DNA from: Tenuifilum thalassicum
GTDB lineage: Bacteria; Bacteroidota; Bacteroidia; Bacteroidales; Tenuifilaceae
Length of the DNA stretch: 64,000 nucleotides
Reading direction: 5' to 3'
Assembly (NCBI RefSeq): GCF_013265555.1
Contig: NZ_CP041345.1
Coordinates: forward strand, 2,278,581 to 2,342,580
The notes under the pieces are model-generated. The model was not told the origin of the DNA. It did no database searches and worked only from the letters and a program-made list of their open reading frames with translations. Made by a program: the position numbers and the translations under genes. Below, in pieces: positions 8,545 to 17,073 of this stretch (within the stretch, counting starts at the first letter, position 1; every line of letters starts with the position of its first letter).

Positions 8545-10467
8545 ATGAAACTATCAGTCATAGTTGTCAATTACAACGTAAGGCATTTCTTAGAACAATG
8601 CTTAGCCAGCGTATACCAAGCACTTGAAGGAATAGATGGCGAAATAATAGTAGTTGACAATGCATCTATAGATGGCTCGGTAGAAATGCTAAAAAACAAG
8701 TTTCCTAGCATAAAAGTTATTGCCAACAAAAAAAACATTGGCTTTTCAAAGGCAAACAACCAAGCAATCAAAGAAGCAAAAGGTGAATATATTCTTTTGC
8801 TCAACCCCGATACGCTTGTTCAAGAAAACACCTTTAGAGAGTGCATCGCATTCATGGATCAGCATCCCGATGCAGGAGGGTTAACAGTTAAAATGATTGA
8901 CGGAAAAGGGAAATATCTTCCTGAATCAAAACGAGGATTTCCATCGCCCTGGACTGCATTTTGCAAAATATTTGGGTTAACAAGTTTGTTCCCAAAATCT
9001 AAAACGTTTGCATCATACTACCTTGGTCATTTAGACAAAAACTCCACGCATGAGATTGAAATACTTCCTGGGGCTTTTATGTTTCTAAGGAAAACCGCAC
9101 TTGATAAAGTAGGGCTACTGGACGAGGATTTTTTTATGTATGGCGAGGATATAGACTTATCGTACCGTATCATTCAGGCTGGTTTTAAAAACTACTACTA
9201 CCCTGCATGCCAGATTATTCACTACAAGGGGGAAAGCACCAAAAAGGGAAGCCTCAACTACGTTTTAGTTTTTTACAAAGCAATGATAATTTTTGCCCAA
9301 AAGCACATTGGGAAAAAAAGTCGCAAATATTTTACCTCCATAATAAAGTTTGCAGTAATAGTTAGAGCTACAGTTTCGGCCCTAAAAAGGCTTTTGGTAA
9401 AAATATGGCTTCCTTTAGTTGATTTGCTAATTTTAATCCTTGGAGCAATCACAATAATTCCTGCGTGGGAACAATATCGACATGGAAATGTTAATGTTTA
9501 CCCCCAAGATATATTACATTGGCTGATTGGGCTTTACTTTACAATTTGGATTTTCTCACTGTGGCTTTATGGTGCTTACGATAAGCCGCAAGCAAGAAAA
9601 TCGGCAGGTAAGGGCATTTTGGTTGGCTCATTGGTTATTCTTTTAATTTATTCGATTTTACCCGGACATTATAGATTTTCAAGAGCCATTATCATTTTAC
9701 TTACCCTATGGACAATTGCTGGTGCTTATCTATCTAGATATCTTTTAAGCCTTTTACAGGAAGGCATTTTCAAACCAAACAAGAAGAATAAAAACATAGC
9801 GTTTGTTGGCACGGATAAAGAACTGGAGAAATCAGCAGCAATACTTCGAAATGTCGGAATATCTGAAAACAAAGTAATTCGATTTTACCCCAATGAAATA
9901 TTTGATCAAAACAAACAAATTAGCACTTCGATACTTGAAGATAGCATATTATATAACAATGTAACTGAGATAATCTTTGGGACACAGCAAATTCCAATGG
10001 CAAGTATTATTCTTTTAATGATTAGCCTTTCTAAGCATGATGTAGAATTCAAAATTGCCCTTCACAGTGGCGATTCCATTGTAGGGAGCAACTCAATCCA
10101 AACCACAGGCGAGCTCTACACCCTTGATTACATGACACTAAGCAGCCCTATGGCCCGAAGGCTTAAAAGGCTATTCGACATCATCGCCTCATTATTCTTA
10201 ATACTCTTTTGGATTATCATTGCTCCTTTCTTAAAAAAACCTTTTCACGTATTATCTAGCGCTATAAAAGTTTTGTTTTATAGGAAAACATGGATAGGAT
10301 ACAACAACTCCCAAAGCAAGTTACTTCCAAATATCAAACCCGCTGTTTATAGCTATGGGAAACATTCTAGCAGCAGTAGTGAAAATTGCAATTTGCTTGA
10401 CTCTCAGTATGCCAAAAACTATAGCATCAAGATTGACTTAAAAGAGCTTATTAAGAATTTGTTTTAG
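8545..10467 (+). CDS. Family 2 glycosyltransferase with C-terminal membrane domain
   Basis: 640 residues. Residues 1-260 are a GT2 (GT-A fold) domain of the rhamnosyltransferase/WbbL type: LSVIVVNYNVRHFLEQCL, IVVDNASIDGS, NIGFSKANNQ, LLLNPDT (DxD equivalent), LPGAFMFLRK and EDFFMYGEDIDLSYR. After about residue 290 come four to five predicted membrane spans (e.g. LLILILGAITIIP, WLIGLYFTIWIFSLWLYGAY). A C-terminal KRLFDIIASLFLILFWIIIAP resembles the start of a polyprenyl-phosphate sugar transferase but lacks its catalytic half. It likely adds sugars to a surface polysaccharide at the inner membrane. It stands alone, not in a polysaccharide cluster. Confidence 0.8.
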   Translation: MKLSVIVVNYNVRHFLEQCLASVYQALEGIDGEIIVVDNASIDGSVEMLKNKFPSIKVIANKKNIGFSKANNQAIKEAKGEYILLLNPDTLVQENTFRECIAFMDQHPDAGGLTVKMIDGKGKYLPESKRGFPSPWTAFCKIFGLTSLFPKSKTFASYYLGHLDKNSTHEIEILPGAFMFLRKTALDKVGLLDEDFFMYGEDIDLSYRIIQAGFKNYYYPACQIIHYKGESTKKGSLNYVLVFYKAMIIFAQKHIGKKSRKYFTSIIKFAVIVRATVSALKRLLVKIWLPLVDLLILILGAITIIPAWEQYRHGNVNVYPQDILHWLIGLYFTIWIFSLWLYGAYDKPQARKSAGKGILVGSLVILLIYSILPGHYRFSRAIIILLTLWTIAGAYLSRYLLSLLQEGIFKPNKKNKNIAFVGTDKELEKSAAILRNVGISENKVIRFYPNEIFDQNKQISTSILEDSILYNNVTEIIFGTQQIPMASIILLMISLSKHDVEFKIALHSGDSIVGSNSIQTTGELYTLDYMTLSSPMARRLKRLFDIIASLFLILFWIIIAPFLKKPFHVLSSAIKVLFYRKTWIGYNNSQSKLLPNIKPAVYSYGKHSSSSSENCNLLDSQYAKNYSIKIDLKELIKNLF

Positions 10468-10589
10468 CTAAAGCCGTCAGAGTTTGCAGTCTGTTTTTCC
10501 TTTTTTAGTTTAGAACAGCCAGAAGGTCACTCAACAATTTGCGATTATGTGTGTTATATGTATAAAAATAATTAATCGCAAATCGAACT

Positions 10590-11909
10590 ATGGCAGATAT
10601 TAAAATAATGCTTCCCGCAATGGGAGAAGGTGTTACAGAGGCAAGAATTACTAAATGGCTTGTTAAACCTGGAGATACCGTTGAAGAGGATCAAGCATTG
10701 GCAGAGATAGCAACTGACAAAGTAGACTCAGAGGTTCCATCGACTACACCTGGAAAGGTTAAACAACTTCTTTTTGAGGAAGGCGACTCCCCCCAAGTTG
10801 GTGACACAATTTGCATTATTGAAGTAGAAGGAGTAGAAGATTCCGAAGAAATGAAAGAAGAGCCCCCGAAAAGTGAGGCAACCTTTACCCAAACATCCTT
10901 TGACTCCTCTTCAGAACCTGTAGCAAAAGATAACAAGACTTCATCAAAACAGGAAACAAAGTATATTTCTCCGCTTGTTAGAAGTATTGCAAAAGAGGAG
11001 GGGATTTCAATTGAGGAGCTAAACAAGCTAGAAGGCTCAGGGCTTAATGGCAGAGTTACCAAAGAAGATCTTTTAAAATATATTGAAACCCGCACAAAAA
11101 AGTTGATTGAGATAGAGAAGAAAGCAAAGCAGGACATTCTAACCGCACAAACTTCACCTACAGCAACTATTTCTGAACAACCAGCATCCGAAAGCAGTTT
11201 GGCCCACGAGATAGTTCCCATGGATCGCATGCGTAAGCTGATTGCTGAGCATATGGTTAGATCGAAACAAACTTCGGCCCATGTTTCTTCATTTATTGAG
11301 GTTGACGTAACCAACATGGTCTCTTGGCGAGAAGCCAACAAAGCAAACTTTCAAAAGTTTTATGGCGATAAGCTAACACTCACTCATCTATTTGCACAGG
11401 CAACAGTAGCCGAGATTAAACGATACCCTTTGTTGAACTCATCGGTTGATGGCGACAATATCATTCTAAAACGCGATGTTAACCTTGGTATTGCAACCGC
11501 ACTTCCAAATGGCAACCTAATAGTGCCAGTTATAAAACGTGCCGAAACGTTAAACCTAACAGGTTTAGCAAAGAGCATAAACGATTTAGCGCAAAGAGCC
11601 CGTGAGAATAAGTTGAAGCCAGACGAAATTGCTGCTGGTACATTTACAATTACAAATCTTGGATCGTTCGACACCCTAACAGGAACCCCCATAATAAACC
11701 AGCCACAAGTGGCCATACTTGCCATTGGTGCTGTTAAGAAACGACCAGTTGTAATTGAAACCCCTTCGGGCGATGTAATCGGTATAAGACAAATCTGTAT
11801 TTTATCGCTATCGTATGACCATAGAGTAATTGATGGTGCACTTGCAGGACAATTCCTAAAATCGCTGCGCGACAGGCTTGAAAACTTCAGCTTAGACCAA
11901 GAACTATAG
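10590..11909 (+). CDS. 2-oxo acid dehydrogenase E2 (dihydrolipoamide acyltransferase)
   Basis: 439 residues with the standard E2 order: a lipoyl domain (1-80) with the modified lysine in ATDKVDSEVP (K44); an acidic, Ser/Thr-rich linker; a peripheral-subunit-binding domain near 125-165 (ISPLVRSIAKEEGIS...GSGLNGRVTKEDLL); and the CAT-like acyltransferase domain from about 205, ending in SYDHRVIDGALAG (catalytic His/Asp near 410-416). It transfers an acyl group from lipoamide to CoA in the pyruvate, 2-oxoglutarate or branched-chain complex. No E1 or E3 gene is adjacent, so the complex type is undetermined; the sequence looks most like branched-chain/pyruvate E2. Confidence 0.9.
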   Translation: MADIKIMLPAMGEGVTEARITKWLVKPGDTVEEDQALAEIATDKVDSEVPSTTPGKVKQLLFEEGDSPQVGDTICIIEVEGVEDSEEMKEEPPKSEATFTQTSFDSSSEPVAKDNKTSSKQETKYISPLVRSIAKEEGISIEELNKLEGSGLNGRVTKEDLLKYIETRTKKLIEIEKKAKQDILTAQTSPTATISEQPASESSLAHEIVPMDRMRKLIAEHMVRSKQTSAHVSSFIEVDVTNMVSWREANKANFQKFYGDKLTLTHLFAQATVAEIKRYPLLNSSVDGDNIILKRDVNLGIATALPNGNLIVPVIKRAETLNLTGLAKSINDLAQRARENKLKPDEIAAGTFTITNLGSFDTLTGTPIINQPQVAILAIGAVKKRPVVIETPSGDVIGIRQICILSLSYDHRVIDGALAGQFLKSLRDRLENFSLDQEL

Positions 11910-11965
11910 CACAAGCCATTTAGGTTGAAATGATGCAGTTTACCATAAGTAACCCTGAAAATATT

Positions 11966-11973
11966 TACCTTTG
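11966..11973 (+). promoter_or_regulatory. Promoter -7 box (TACCTTTG)
   Basis: Exact TAnnTTTG match ending 12 nt before the ATG of the HEAT-like gene, implying a very short 5' leader. It overlaps an in-frame TTG at 11971, which argues against that upstream start. Confidence 0.6.
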
Positions 11974-11985
11974 CAAAAAAAATTC

Positions 11986-12492
11986 ATGAAGCCTAATAAG
12001 TCGGATTTATTTTTAAAGAGTATTACAAAAAGTTCAGATGAAGCCATAATTGGGATGCTTTCTGAACTTCGAGAGAGCGGCGAAGATTACATGACACCTA
12101 TTCTTATAGAACTCCTTTTCTCAGAACGCTCCGAGAAGCTAAAGGAGGAAGTTGTAAACTTCCTAGTCGATTTAAAGAATAAATCGAGTGTTGAGATTAT
12201 CGCAAAATCGCTCAATGAGCACAAACACTCAAAAGATATCCACCGGTTGGTTTCAGTTTGCTGGCAAAGCCGGTTAGATTTCACTCCACACATCGATCTT
12301 TTTATTGAGATTTTAGCAGAAGGTAATTACCAGGCGAGTTTGGAAGCGTTTACCACCATTGAAAACATGACCGAGAACCTCTCACCTGAGAAAATTAAAG
12401 AGGTTGGAAATAAGATTAAAAGCTTACACGCCAAACACCCGAACACCCAACCATTAATCGATGAGCTAGTTAGGGTATTTGAAGATTTATAA
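11986..12492 (+). CDS. HEAT-repeat-like protein of unknown function
   Basis: A 168-residue, all-helical, charged protein (MKPNKSDLFLKSITKSSDEAIIGML...). Pairs of amphipathic helices spaced about 35-40 residues (DYMTPILIELLFSERSEKLK; VVNFLVDLKNKSSVEIIAKSL; HLFIEIL-like DLFIEILAEGNYQASLEAF) suggest HEAT/armadillo-like repeats, a protein-binding scaffold. No catalytic motif and no signal peptide, so cytoplasmic. The ATG at 11986 is chosen because an upstream in-frame TTG lies within the -7 promoter box. It is followed by a strong terminator and stands alone. Confidence 0.7.
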   Translation: MKPNKSDLFLKSITKSSDEAIIGMLSELRESGEDYMTPILIELLFSERSEKLKEEVVNFLVDLKNKSSVEIIAKSLNEHKHSKDIHRLVSVCWQSRLDFTPHIDLFIEILAEGNYQASLEAFTTIENMTENLSPEKIKEVGNKIKSLHAKHPNTQPLIDELVRVFEDL

Positions 12493-12511
12493 ATAGTCTG
12501 TTATAAACAAG

Positions 12512-12546
12512 AAATCCACGCCTGTTTGAGCGTGGATTTGTTTTTA
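12512..12546 (+). terminator. Rho-independent terminator
   Basis: AAATCCACGC and GCGTGGATTT arms (10 bp, perfect), loop of 8 nt, then GTTTTTAG. It also separates the convergent minus-strand gene. Confidence 0.85.
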
Positions 12547-12557
12547 GTGGGTGTATT

Positions 12558-13535
12558 CTACTCGTAGCTAGAAAAATATTTCATGAACTGGCTACGCTCA
12601 TACTGAGCGGGATCGGCAATTGAGCCCATATTTAAACTTCCCCTAAAATCAGCAATTGATTTGTAGCCTTTCTTATCCATCCATTCTTTCAAATCGCGAA
12701 GCATAACCTCAATATGCTGTGCACCATTTTTATAGATTGCAGAACAAACCTGAACAGAGTTTGCTCCTGCAAGGAGCATCTTCACCAGCGCTTCACCATC
12801 GTGTACACCAGTCGAAGCAGAAATGTCTATTTCAGGGATTAAGTGGCTAGCTATTGCAACCCATCTAAGAGTATAACGCAAATCGGAGGGACTACTAAAG
12901 ATATCGGCAGGAACAACCTTCATGGCATTTACATCGATATCAGGCTCAAAGAATCGGTTAAAGAGTACTACACCATTAGCACCGCGAAACCGAAGGTTTT
13001 CAATCACATTTAATGGATTTGTAAAATGGGAGCCTATCTTGTATGCTACAGGGATGGTAATTATCTTATTTAACTTTTCAGCGATGCTATTGTAGATATT
13101 TTCATACTCCTCGGCCTTTCGCTTAGGATCAACAGGCAGGTAGTAAATGTTAACCTCTAACGCATCGGCACCAGCTTCCTGTATGCGAGATGCAAACGAT
13201 AGCCATTGGCTATCACTCATACAGTTTATACTTGCTATTACTGGTATATCAACTGCTTCTTTAACAGCTTTTATATGATTGATATACTCTTGTACGTTGT
13301 TTGCAGTTACGTAGTGTTTGAGATAATCAGCAGCTTCGGTATAATCGGAATGGCGTTCCAAGCTACTAACCTCATTAAGAATCTGCTCTTCGAACAGGGA
13401 TTTAAGTACAACTGCACCTGCTCCATATTTCTTGTATTCTTTTATTTTATCAACCGAAGAGTTCAATCCTGAACTGCTTACAATTAACGGGGATTTTAGT
13501 GAAAGCCCCAAGTAAGATGTTTCTAGTTTAGTCAT
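12558..13535 (-). CDS. Dihydroorotate dehydrogenase-like protein
   Basis: 325 residues with a flavin-binding TIM-barrel resembling class 1 PyrD: N-terminal YLGLSLKSPLIVSSSGLNSS, GAGAVVLKSLFEEQI, PVIASINCMS, AGADALEVNIYY, PVAYKIGSHF, ANGVVLFNRF, and the phosphate/FMN end STGVHDGEALVKMLLAGANSVQVCSAIYKNG. The region that normally carries the catalytic Cys/Ser base differs from true PyrD. This Bacteroidetes group is therefore usually left as DHOD-like; an NAD- or fumarate-linked orotate function is possible but not shown. It starts 42 nt after the PLP homeostasis gene and is probably co-transcribed with it. Confidence 0.8.
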   Translation of the reverse strand: MTKLETSYLGLSLKSPLIVSSSGLNSSVDKIKEYKKYGAGAVVLKSLFEEQILNEVSSLERHSDYTEAADYLKHYVTANNVQEYINHIKAVKEAVDIPVIASINCMSDSQWLSFASRIQEAGADALEVNIYYLPVDPKRKAEEYENIYNSIAEKLNKIITIPVAYKIGSHFTNPLNVIENLRFRGANGVVLFNRFFEPDIDVNAMKVVPADIFSSPSDLRYTLRWVAIASHLIPEIDISASTGVHDGEALVKMLLAGANSVQVCSAIYKNGAQHIEVMLRDLKEWMDKKGYKSIADFRGSLNMGSIADPAQYERSQFMKYFSSYE

Positions 13536-13577
13536 GGTTAAGGTTATTTTATTGCTTGAAATTTACAAAATATCTTT

Positions 13578-14249
13578 TTAAGAATAAATTCGATGACCAA
13601 AAATGTTACTTCCAATTCTTACCATGGTGCTACCCTCCTCAATTGCAATGCGGTAGTCGCCCGACATTCCCATAGAAATCTCTTTAAAAAACGATTCCGT
13701 TTGAAAATTGGCATTCTTCACCTCATCAAAAATATTTTTTAAGTTCCTAAACTCATTTCGCACTTGCTGAATATTATCTGTAAATGTAGCCATTCCCATA
13801 AGTCCGCAAATTCGAATGTTATTAAGTTGGTCAAGTTCTGGGCTCTTTAGAATGTCATGTAACTCTTGGGTTGAAAGGCCAAACTTTGTTTCCTCCTGAG
13901 CTATATGCACTTGTAATAGACAATCGATAACCCGATTATTTTTAGCTGCCTCTTTATTAATGGTTTTTAATAGCTTTAAGCTGTCAACGGAATGAATTAA
14001 AGAGACAAAAGGAGCAATGTACTTCACCTTATTTGTCTGTAAATGCCCAATTAGGTGCCATTCAATATCCTTTGGCATTTGCTCATATTTACTAACAAGT
14101 TCCTGAACCTTATTTTCGCCAAAAAGTCTATGCCCAGCATTATAGGCTTCCATTATCGCCTCTACAGGATGAGTTTTACTTACAGCAATTAGCTTAACAT
14201 GCGAAGGCAACTCACTTTTGATAGTATTTAATTTATCGGCAATGCTCAT
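13578..14249 (-). CDS. YggS/PLPBP family pyridoxal-phosphate homeostasis protein
   Basis: 223 residues, the usual length of the family. The PLP-binding lysine is in LIAVSKTHP (about K25). Other family blocks are HRLFGENKVQEL, IEWHLIGHLQTNKVKYI, LLQVHIAQEETKFGL, GLMGMATF and the phosphate-binding end SMGMSGDYRIAIEEGSTMVRIGSNIFG. These proteins are a PLP-bound single TIM-barrel domain that buffers intracellular PLP; no catalytic reaction is established. A good -7 box lies 20 nt upstream, and the DHOD-like gene follows in the same transcript. Confidence 0.92.
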   Translation of the reverse strand: MSIADKLNTIKSELPSHVKLIAVSKTHPVEAIMEAYNAGHRLFGENKVQELVSKYEQMPKDIEWHLIGHLQTNKVKYIAPFVSLIHSVDSLKLLKTINKEAAKNNRVIDCLLQVHIAQEETKFGLSTQELHDILKSPELDQLNNIRICGLMGMATFTDNIQQVRNEFRNLKNIFDEVKNANFQTESFFKEISMGMSGDYRIAIEEGSTMVRIGSNIFGHRIYS

Positions 14250-14268
14250 AATTCGTTAAACTTTAATG

Positions 14269-14276
14269 CAAAAATA
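14269..14276 (-). promoter_or_regulatory. Promoter -7 box (TATTTTTG) for the PLPBP gene
   Basis: On the minus strand TATTTTTG matches TAnnTTTG and ends 19 nt before the start codon at 14249. Confidence 0.55.
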
Positions 14277-14361
14277 GCTAATACTTACCACAGGAAAACA
14301 AATTACTACAAAGAATAGCATAGACTTAACAGAATTCATAAAAATTGGTTGAATGCTGAAT

Positions 14362-14390
14362 AAAAAAAAGCCCTTAAAGGGCTTTTTTTT
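14362..14390 (-). terminator. Terminator of the serC-serA-DUF1015 transcript
   Basis: A near-perfect palindrome: AGCCCTT and AAGGGCT arms between runs of eight A and eight T. It lies 6 nt downstream of the DUF1015 stop (minus strand). Confidence 0.8.
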
Positions 14391-14395
14391 CATCA

Positions 14396-15640
14396 TTAAT
14401 CCTCAAGGGAATGAATTACTAAACCGCTTCGTAGTTTGGGTTCAAACCAAGTAGTTTTAGGAGGCATAATATTGCCAGTATCAGCAATATCAATTAGCTG
14501 TTTCATTGAAACGGGATAAAGGGCAAAAGCAACCTTCATCTCGCCACTATCAACCCGTTTTTTCAGCTCACCTAATCCTCTAATTCCACCAACAAAATCG
14601 ATACGTTTAGAAGTTCTCAAATCTTTAATATCAAGAATTGGGTCAAGAACAAGGTTTGAAAGTATGGTAACATCTAGTACACCAATAGGATCGTTATCGT
14701 CGTAGGTGCCAGGTTTTGCTGTTAGCGAGTACCACTTACCGTCGAGGTACATGCTGAAATTATGTAACTTTTCGGGCTTGTAAATCTCAGTGCCTTTCTC
14801 CTCTACAACAAATCCCTCACGAAGTTTTTCGAGGAATTGTTCTGAAGTAAGGCCGTTTAGGTCCTTAACCACCCTATTGTAGTCAATAATCTTCAGCTGG
14901 TTATCGGGGAAAATAACAGCAAGGAAGTAGTTATACTCCTCGTCACCACGATGATTTGGGTTAGCATTCTTTTTCTCCAAACCTACACGAGCTGCAGCTG
15001 CAGTACGGTGGTGACCGTCGGCAACATAAAGAGCAGGTATCGATGCGAAAATTTCAGTAATACGCTTAACGGTAGCATCATCATCTATTACCCAAAAGTG
15101 ATGGCCAAATCCATCTTCTGCAACAAAATCGTACTCAGGCTCTTTGCTTTTTACCACATTTGAAATTATTTCGTCCATTTCCTGATGGGCAGGATAAGCA
15201 AAGAATACAGGCTCGATATTTGCGTTCTGAATACGAATATGAATCATTCGGTCTACTTCCTTATCTGGTCGGGTTAGCTCATGCTTTTTAATACGCCCCT
15301 CCATGTAGTCTTCGAAATGACAAGCAGCAACCAAGCCATACTGTGTGCGGCCATCCATTGTTTGGGCATATACATAGTACATATCCTTAGGGTCCTGTAC
15401 TAACCAGCCGCGCTCTTTCCACTTACGGAAGTTCTCAACTGCCTTATCGTAAGCTTGCTGAGAGTGCTCATCGATAATAGGATCGAAATCAATTTCGGGC
15501 TTTGTGATATGTAGCAATGACTTTTCGCCAGCTTCTGCTTTAGCCTCCTGCGAGTTAAGCACGTCGTATGGACGTGCAGCCACCTCCTTAGCAAACTCCT
15601 TAGGTGGACGGATTCCTTTAAATGCTTTAATTTTTACCAT
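14396..15640 (-). CDS. DUF1015 family protein
   Basis: 414 residues spanning the whole DUF1015 family: N-terminal VKIKAFKGIRPPKEFAKEVAARPYDVLNS, then ALYVADGHHRTAAAARVG in the middle (a ParB-like DGHHR motif), YNYFLAVIFPDNQLKI, and a C-terminal PPKTTWFEPKLRSGLVIHSL. The DGHHR box is shared with SerK-type free-serine kinases and ParB CTPases, so nucleotide-dependent phosphate chemistry is plausible. Its usual position next to serA/serC supports a link to serine metabolism (inference). Start at the ATG after the repeat block at 15649-15684. Confidence 0.9.
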   Translation of the reverse strand: MVKIKAFKGIRPPKEFAKEVAARPYDVLNSQEAKAEAGEKSLLHITKPEIDFDPIIDEHSQQAYDKAVENFRKWKERGWLVQDPKDMYYVYAQTMDGRTQYGLVAACHFEDYMEGRIKKHELTRPDKEVDRMIHIRIQNANIEPVFFAYPAHQEMDEIISNVVKSKEPEYDFVAEDGFGHHFWVIDDDATVKRITEIFASIPALYVADGHHRTAAAARVGLEKKNANPNHRGDEEYNYFLAVIFPDNQLKIIDYNRVVKDLNGLTSEQFLEKLREGFVVEEKGTEIYKPEKLHNFSMYLDGKWYSLTAKPGTYDDNDPIGVLDVTILSNLVLDPILDIKDLRTSKRIDFVGGIRGLGELKKRVDSGEMKVAFALYPVSMKQLIDIADTGNIMPPKTTWFEPKLRSGLVIHSLED

Positions 15641-15648
15641 ATTACTTA

Positions 15649-15684
15649 CGTTAAATGTTAATCGTTATACGTTAAACGCTAATC
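15649..15684. repeat. Degenerate heptad repeat, left flank of the four-helix-bundle gene
   Basis: Four heptads of the GTTAAAC type (GTTAAAT, GTTAATC, GTTATAC, GTTAAAC) followed by GCTAATC. The inverted counterpart lies at 16039-16061. It overlaps the 3' end of the enclosed gene. Confidence 0.6.
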
Positions 15685-16019
15685 AGATAACGGATTAATC
15701 CTAAAATCAATTGTTTCACTTTAGTTATCTTCTCATTTACAATAAACTCATCCTTTATGTAGCCTAGTTTTGATGCAATAATTATTTGGGTTTCCAGTTC
15801 CGCTAAGGAGCCAAGAGCGATATAAAGGAAACGTAATGTTTCTTTTGCGCTGCTCCTTGCACAGCCCTCTGCGATATTTGAAGGTATTGATATAGCAGAA
15901 CGTCTAATTTGCTGAACAAGGCCGAAAAGTTCCACTTTAGGAAACTTATCCGTCAAAGAATAAATATCAACAGATAATTCTACAGATACATTCCAAGCGT
16001 CTAAGCTTTTATGATCCAT
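15672..16019 (-). CDS. Four-helix-bundle protein (S23/IVP family)
   Basis: 115 residues of the family first seen as proteins encoded in 23S rRNA intervening sequences: MDHKSLDAWNVSVELSVDIYSLTDKFPKVELFGLVQQIRRSAISIPSNIAEGCARSSAKETLRFLYIALGSLAELETQIIIA. The KFPxxELFGLxxQIRRSAxSIPSNIAEG block is diagnostic. The protein forms a helical pentamer-like bundle; its job is unknown, although relatives (Avd) bind RNA. It interrupts the serA-DUF1015 order and is enclosed by inverted GTTAAAC heptads, which suggests a small inserted element. Confidence 0.88.
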   Translation of the reverse strand: MDHKSLDAWNVSVELSVDIYSLTDKFPKVELFGLVQQIRRSAISIPSNIAEGCARSSAKETLRFLYIALGSLAELETQIIIASKLGYIKDEFIVNEKITKVKQLILGLIRYLISV

Positions 16020-16038
16020 TTAGTTCTATCTAATCAAT

Positions 16039-16061
16039 CGTTTAACGTTTAACGTTTAACG
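16039..16061. repeat. Heptad repeat, right flank of the four-helix-bundle gene
   Basis: Three perfect tandem copies of GTTTAAC (plus strand), the inverse of the left flank. Adjacent TAATCAATC also mirrors the left-hand GCTAATCAGAT. Confidence 0.65.
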
Positions 16062-16076
16062 ATAATTTTTCTTAAA

Positions 16077-17000
16077 CTATTTATTTACCTGAAATGTAGT
16101 GTCGCCGTTTTTAATGTATGCAACAATTTGGCGGGCAGCAGCTAACCCTGCGTTAACGTTAGCTTCTTTAGTTTGTGCGCCCATTTTTTTAGGTGTTGCA
16201 AATACTCTTCCCTGGAACTTCTCAACTAGTTCAGCATGGCAATCGGCCATTATATCAGTGGCATACTTAAAATCTGGGCGTTCCTCAAGGACTTTCTTTA
16301 ACCCATCCTCGTCAATCACCTCCTTACGAGCAGTATTTACGAGTGTGGCGCCTTGGGGCATTTTGCTCAACAAATCGTAGCCTATTGATTTTTTGGTCTT
16401 TTCATTAGCAGGGATATGAAGCGATACATAATCGCAAGTAGAATAAAGTTCTTCAATTGACCCCACAGGTTTAACACCGTCGTTTTCAATTACGGCTTTA
16501 TCCACAAATGGGTCGAATGCAAAAACTTCCATTCCAAAACCTTTTCCATACTTAGCAACAAGCTTACCAACATTACCGTAAGCATGAATACCAATTTTCT
16601 TGCCAGCAATTTCGGTACCGCTAACAGGTTGAAACTGATTCCTAGCCATGTAAATCATCATACCAATTGCAAGTTCAGCAACTGCATTCGAATTCTGGCC
16701 AGGGGTATTCATAGCAACAACTCCTTTAGCCGAGCAAGCAGCAAGGTCTAGGTTATCGTAACCTGCGCCAGCGCGAACAACAATCTTAAGGTTTTTAGCA
16801 GCGTCAACTACCTCTTTAGTAACCTTATCGCTTCTAACAATAAGAGCATCAACATCGGCAACGGCTTTTATCAAGTCGTTGTGATCGGTATATTTCTCAA
16901 GCAAGGCAAGTTCAAAGCCAGCTTCTTCTACAATTTTACGAATGCCATCCACAGCAGCCTTTGCAAAAGGTTTCTCTGTGGCAACAAGAACTTTAGTCAT
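16077..17000 (-). CDS. serA: D-3-phosphoglycerate dehydrogenase
   Basis: First step of serine synthesis: oxidation of 3-phosphoglycerate with NAD. The ATG at 17000 (MTKVLVATEKPF) gives 307 residues; an upstream in-frame ATG at 17033 would add 11 unlikely residues. Visible features are the substrate loop VRAGAGYDNLDLAAC, the Rossmann motif GKKIGIHAYGNVGKLVAKYGKGFGMEVFAFDP, the catalytic Arg in NTARKEVIDE and a Glu/His region near the C terminus. There is no ACT domain, the short form common in Bacteroidetes. The glycine motif reads GxxGxxG as AYGNVGKL. It directly follows serC in the same transcript. Confidence 0.9.
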   Translation of the reverse strand: MTKVLVATEKPFAKAAVDGIRKIVEEAGFELALLEKYTDHNDLIKAVADVDALIVRSDKVTKEVVDAAKNLKIVVRAGAGYDNLDLAACSAKGVVAMNTPGQNSNAVAELAIGMMIYMARNQFQPVSGTEIAGKKIGIHAYGNVGKLVAKYGKGFGMEVFAFDPFVDKAVIENDGVKPVGSIEELYSTCDYVSLHIPANEKTKKSIGYDLLSKMPQGATLVNTARKEVIDEDGLKKVLEERPDFKYATDIMADCHAELVEKFQGRVFATPKKMGAQTKEANVNAGLAAARQIVAYIKNGDTTFQVNK

Positions 17001-17073
17001 AGCTTTAATTTTTTGTATTAACAATAAGGGCAACCAAATAATGCTCTTCTGTTGCCCTATTAGCTATTTGATT

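Noticed and set aside
8571-8804. Antisense ORF inside the glycosyltransferase gene, like many others in the window
   Set aside because: It overlaps a strong gene in another frame, has no recognisable domain, and its codon pattern follows from the sense strand.
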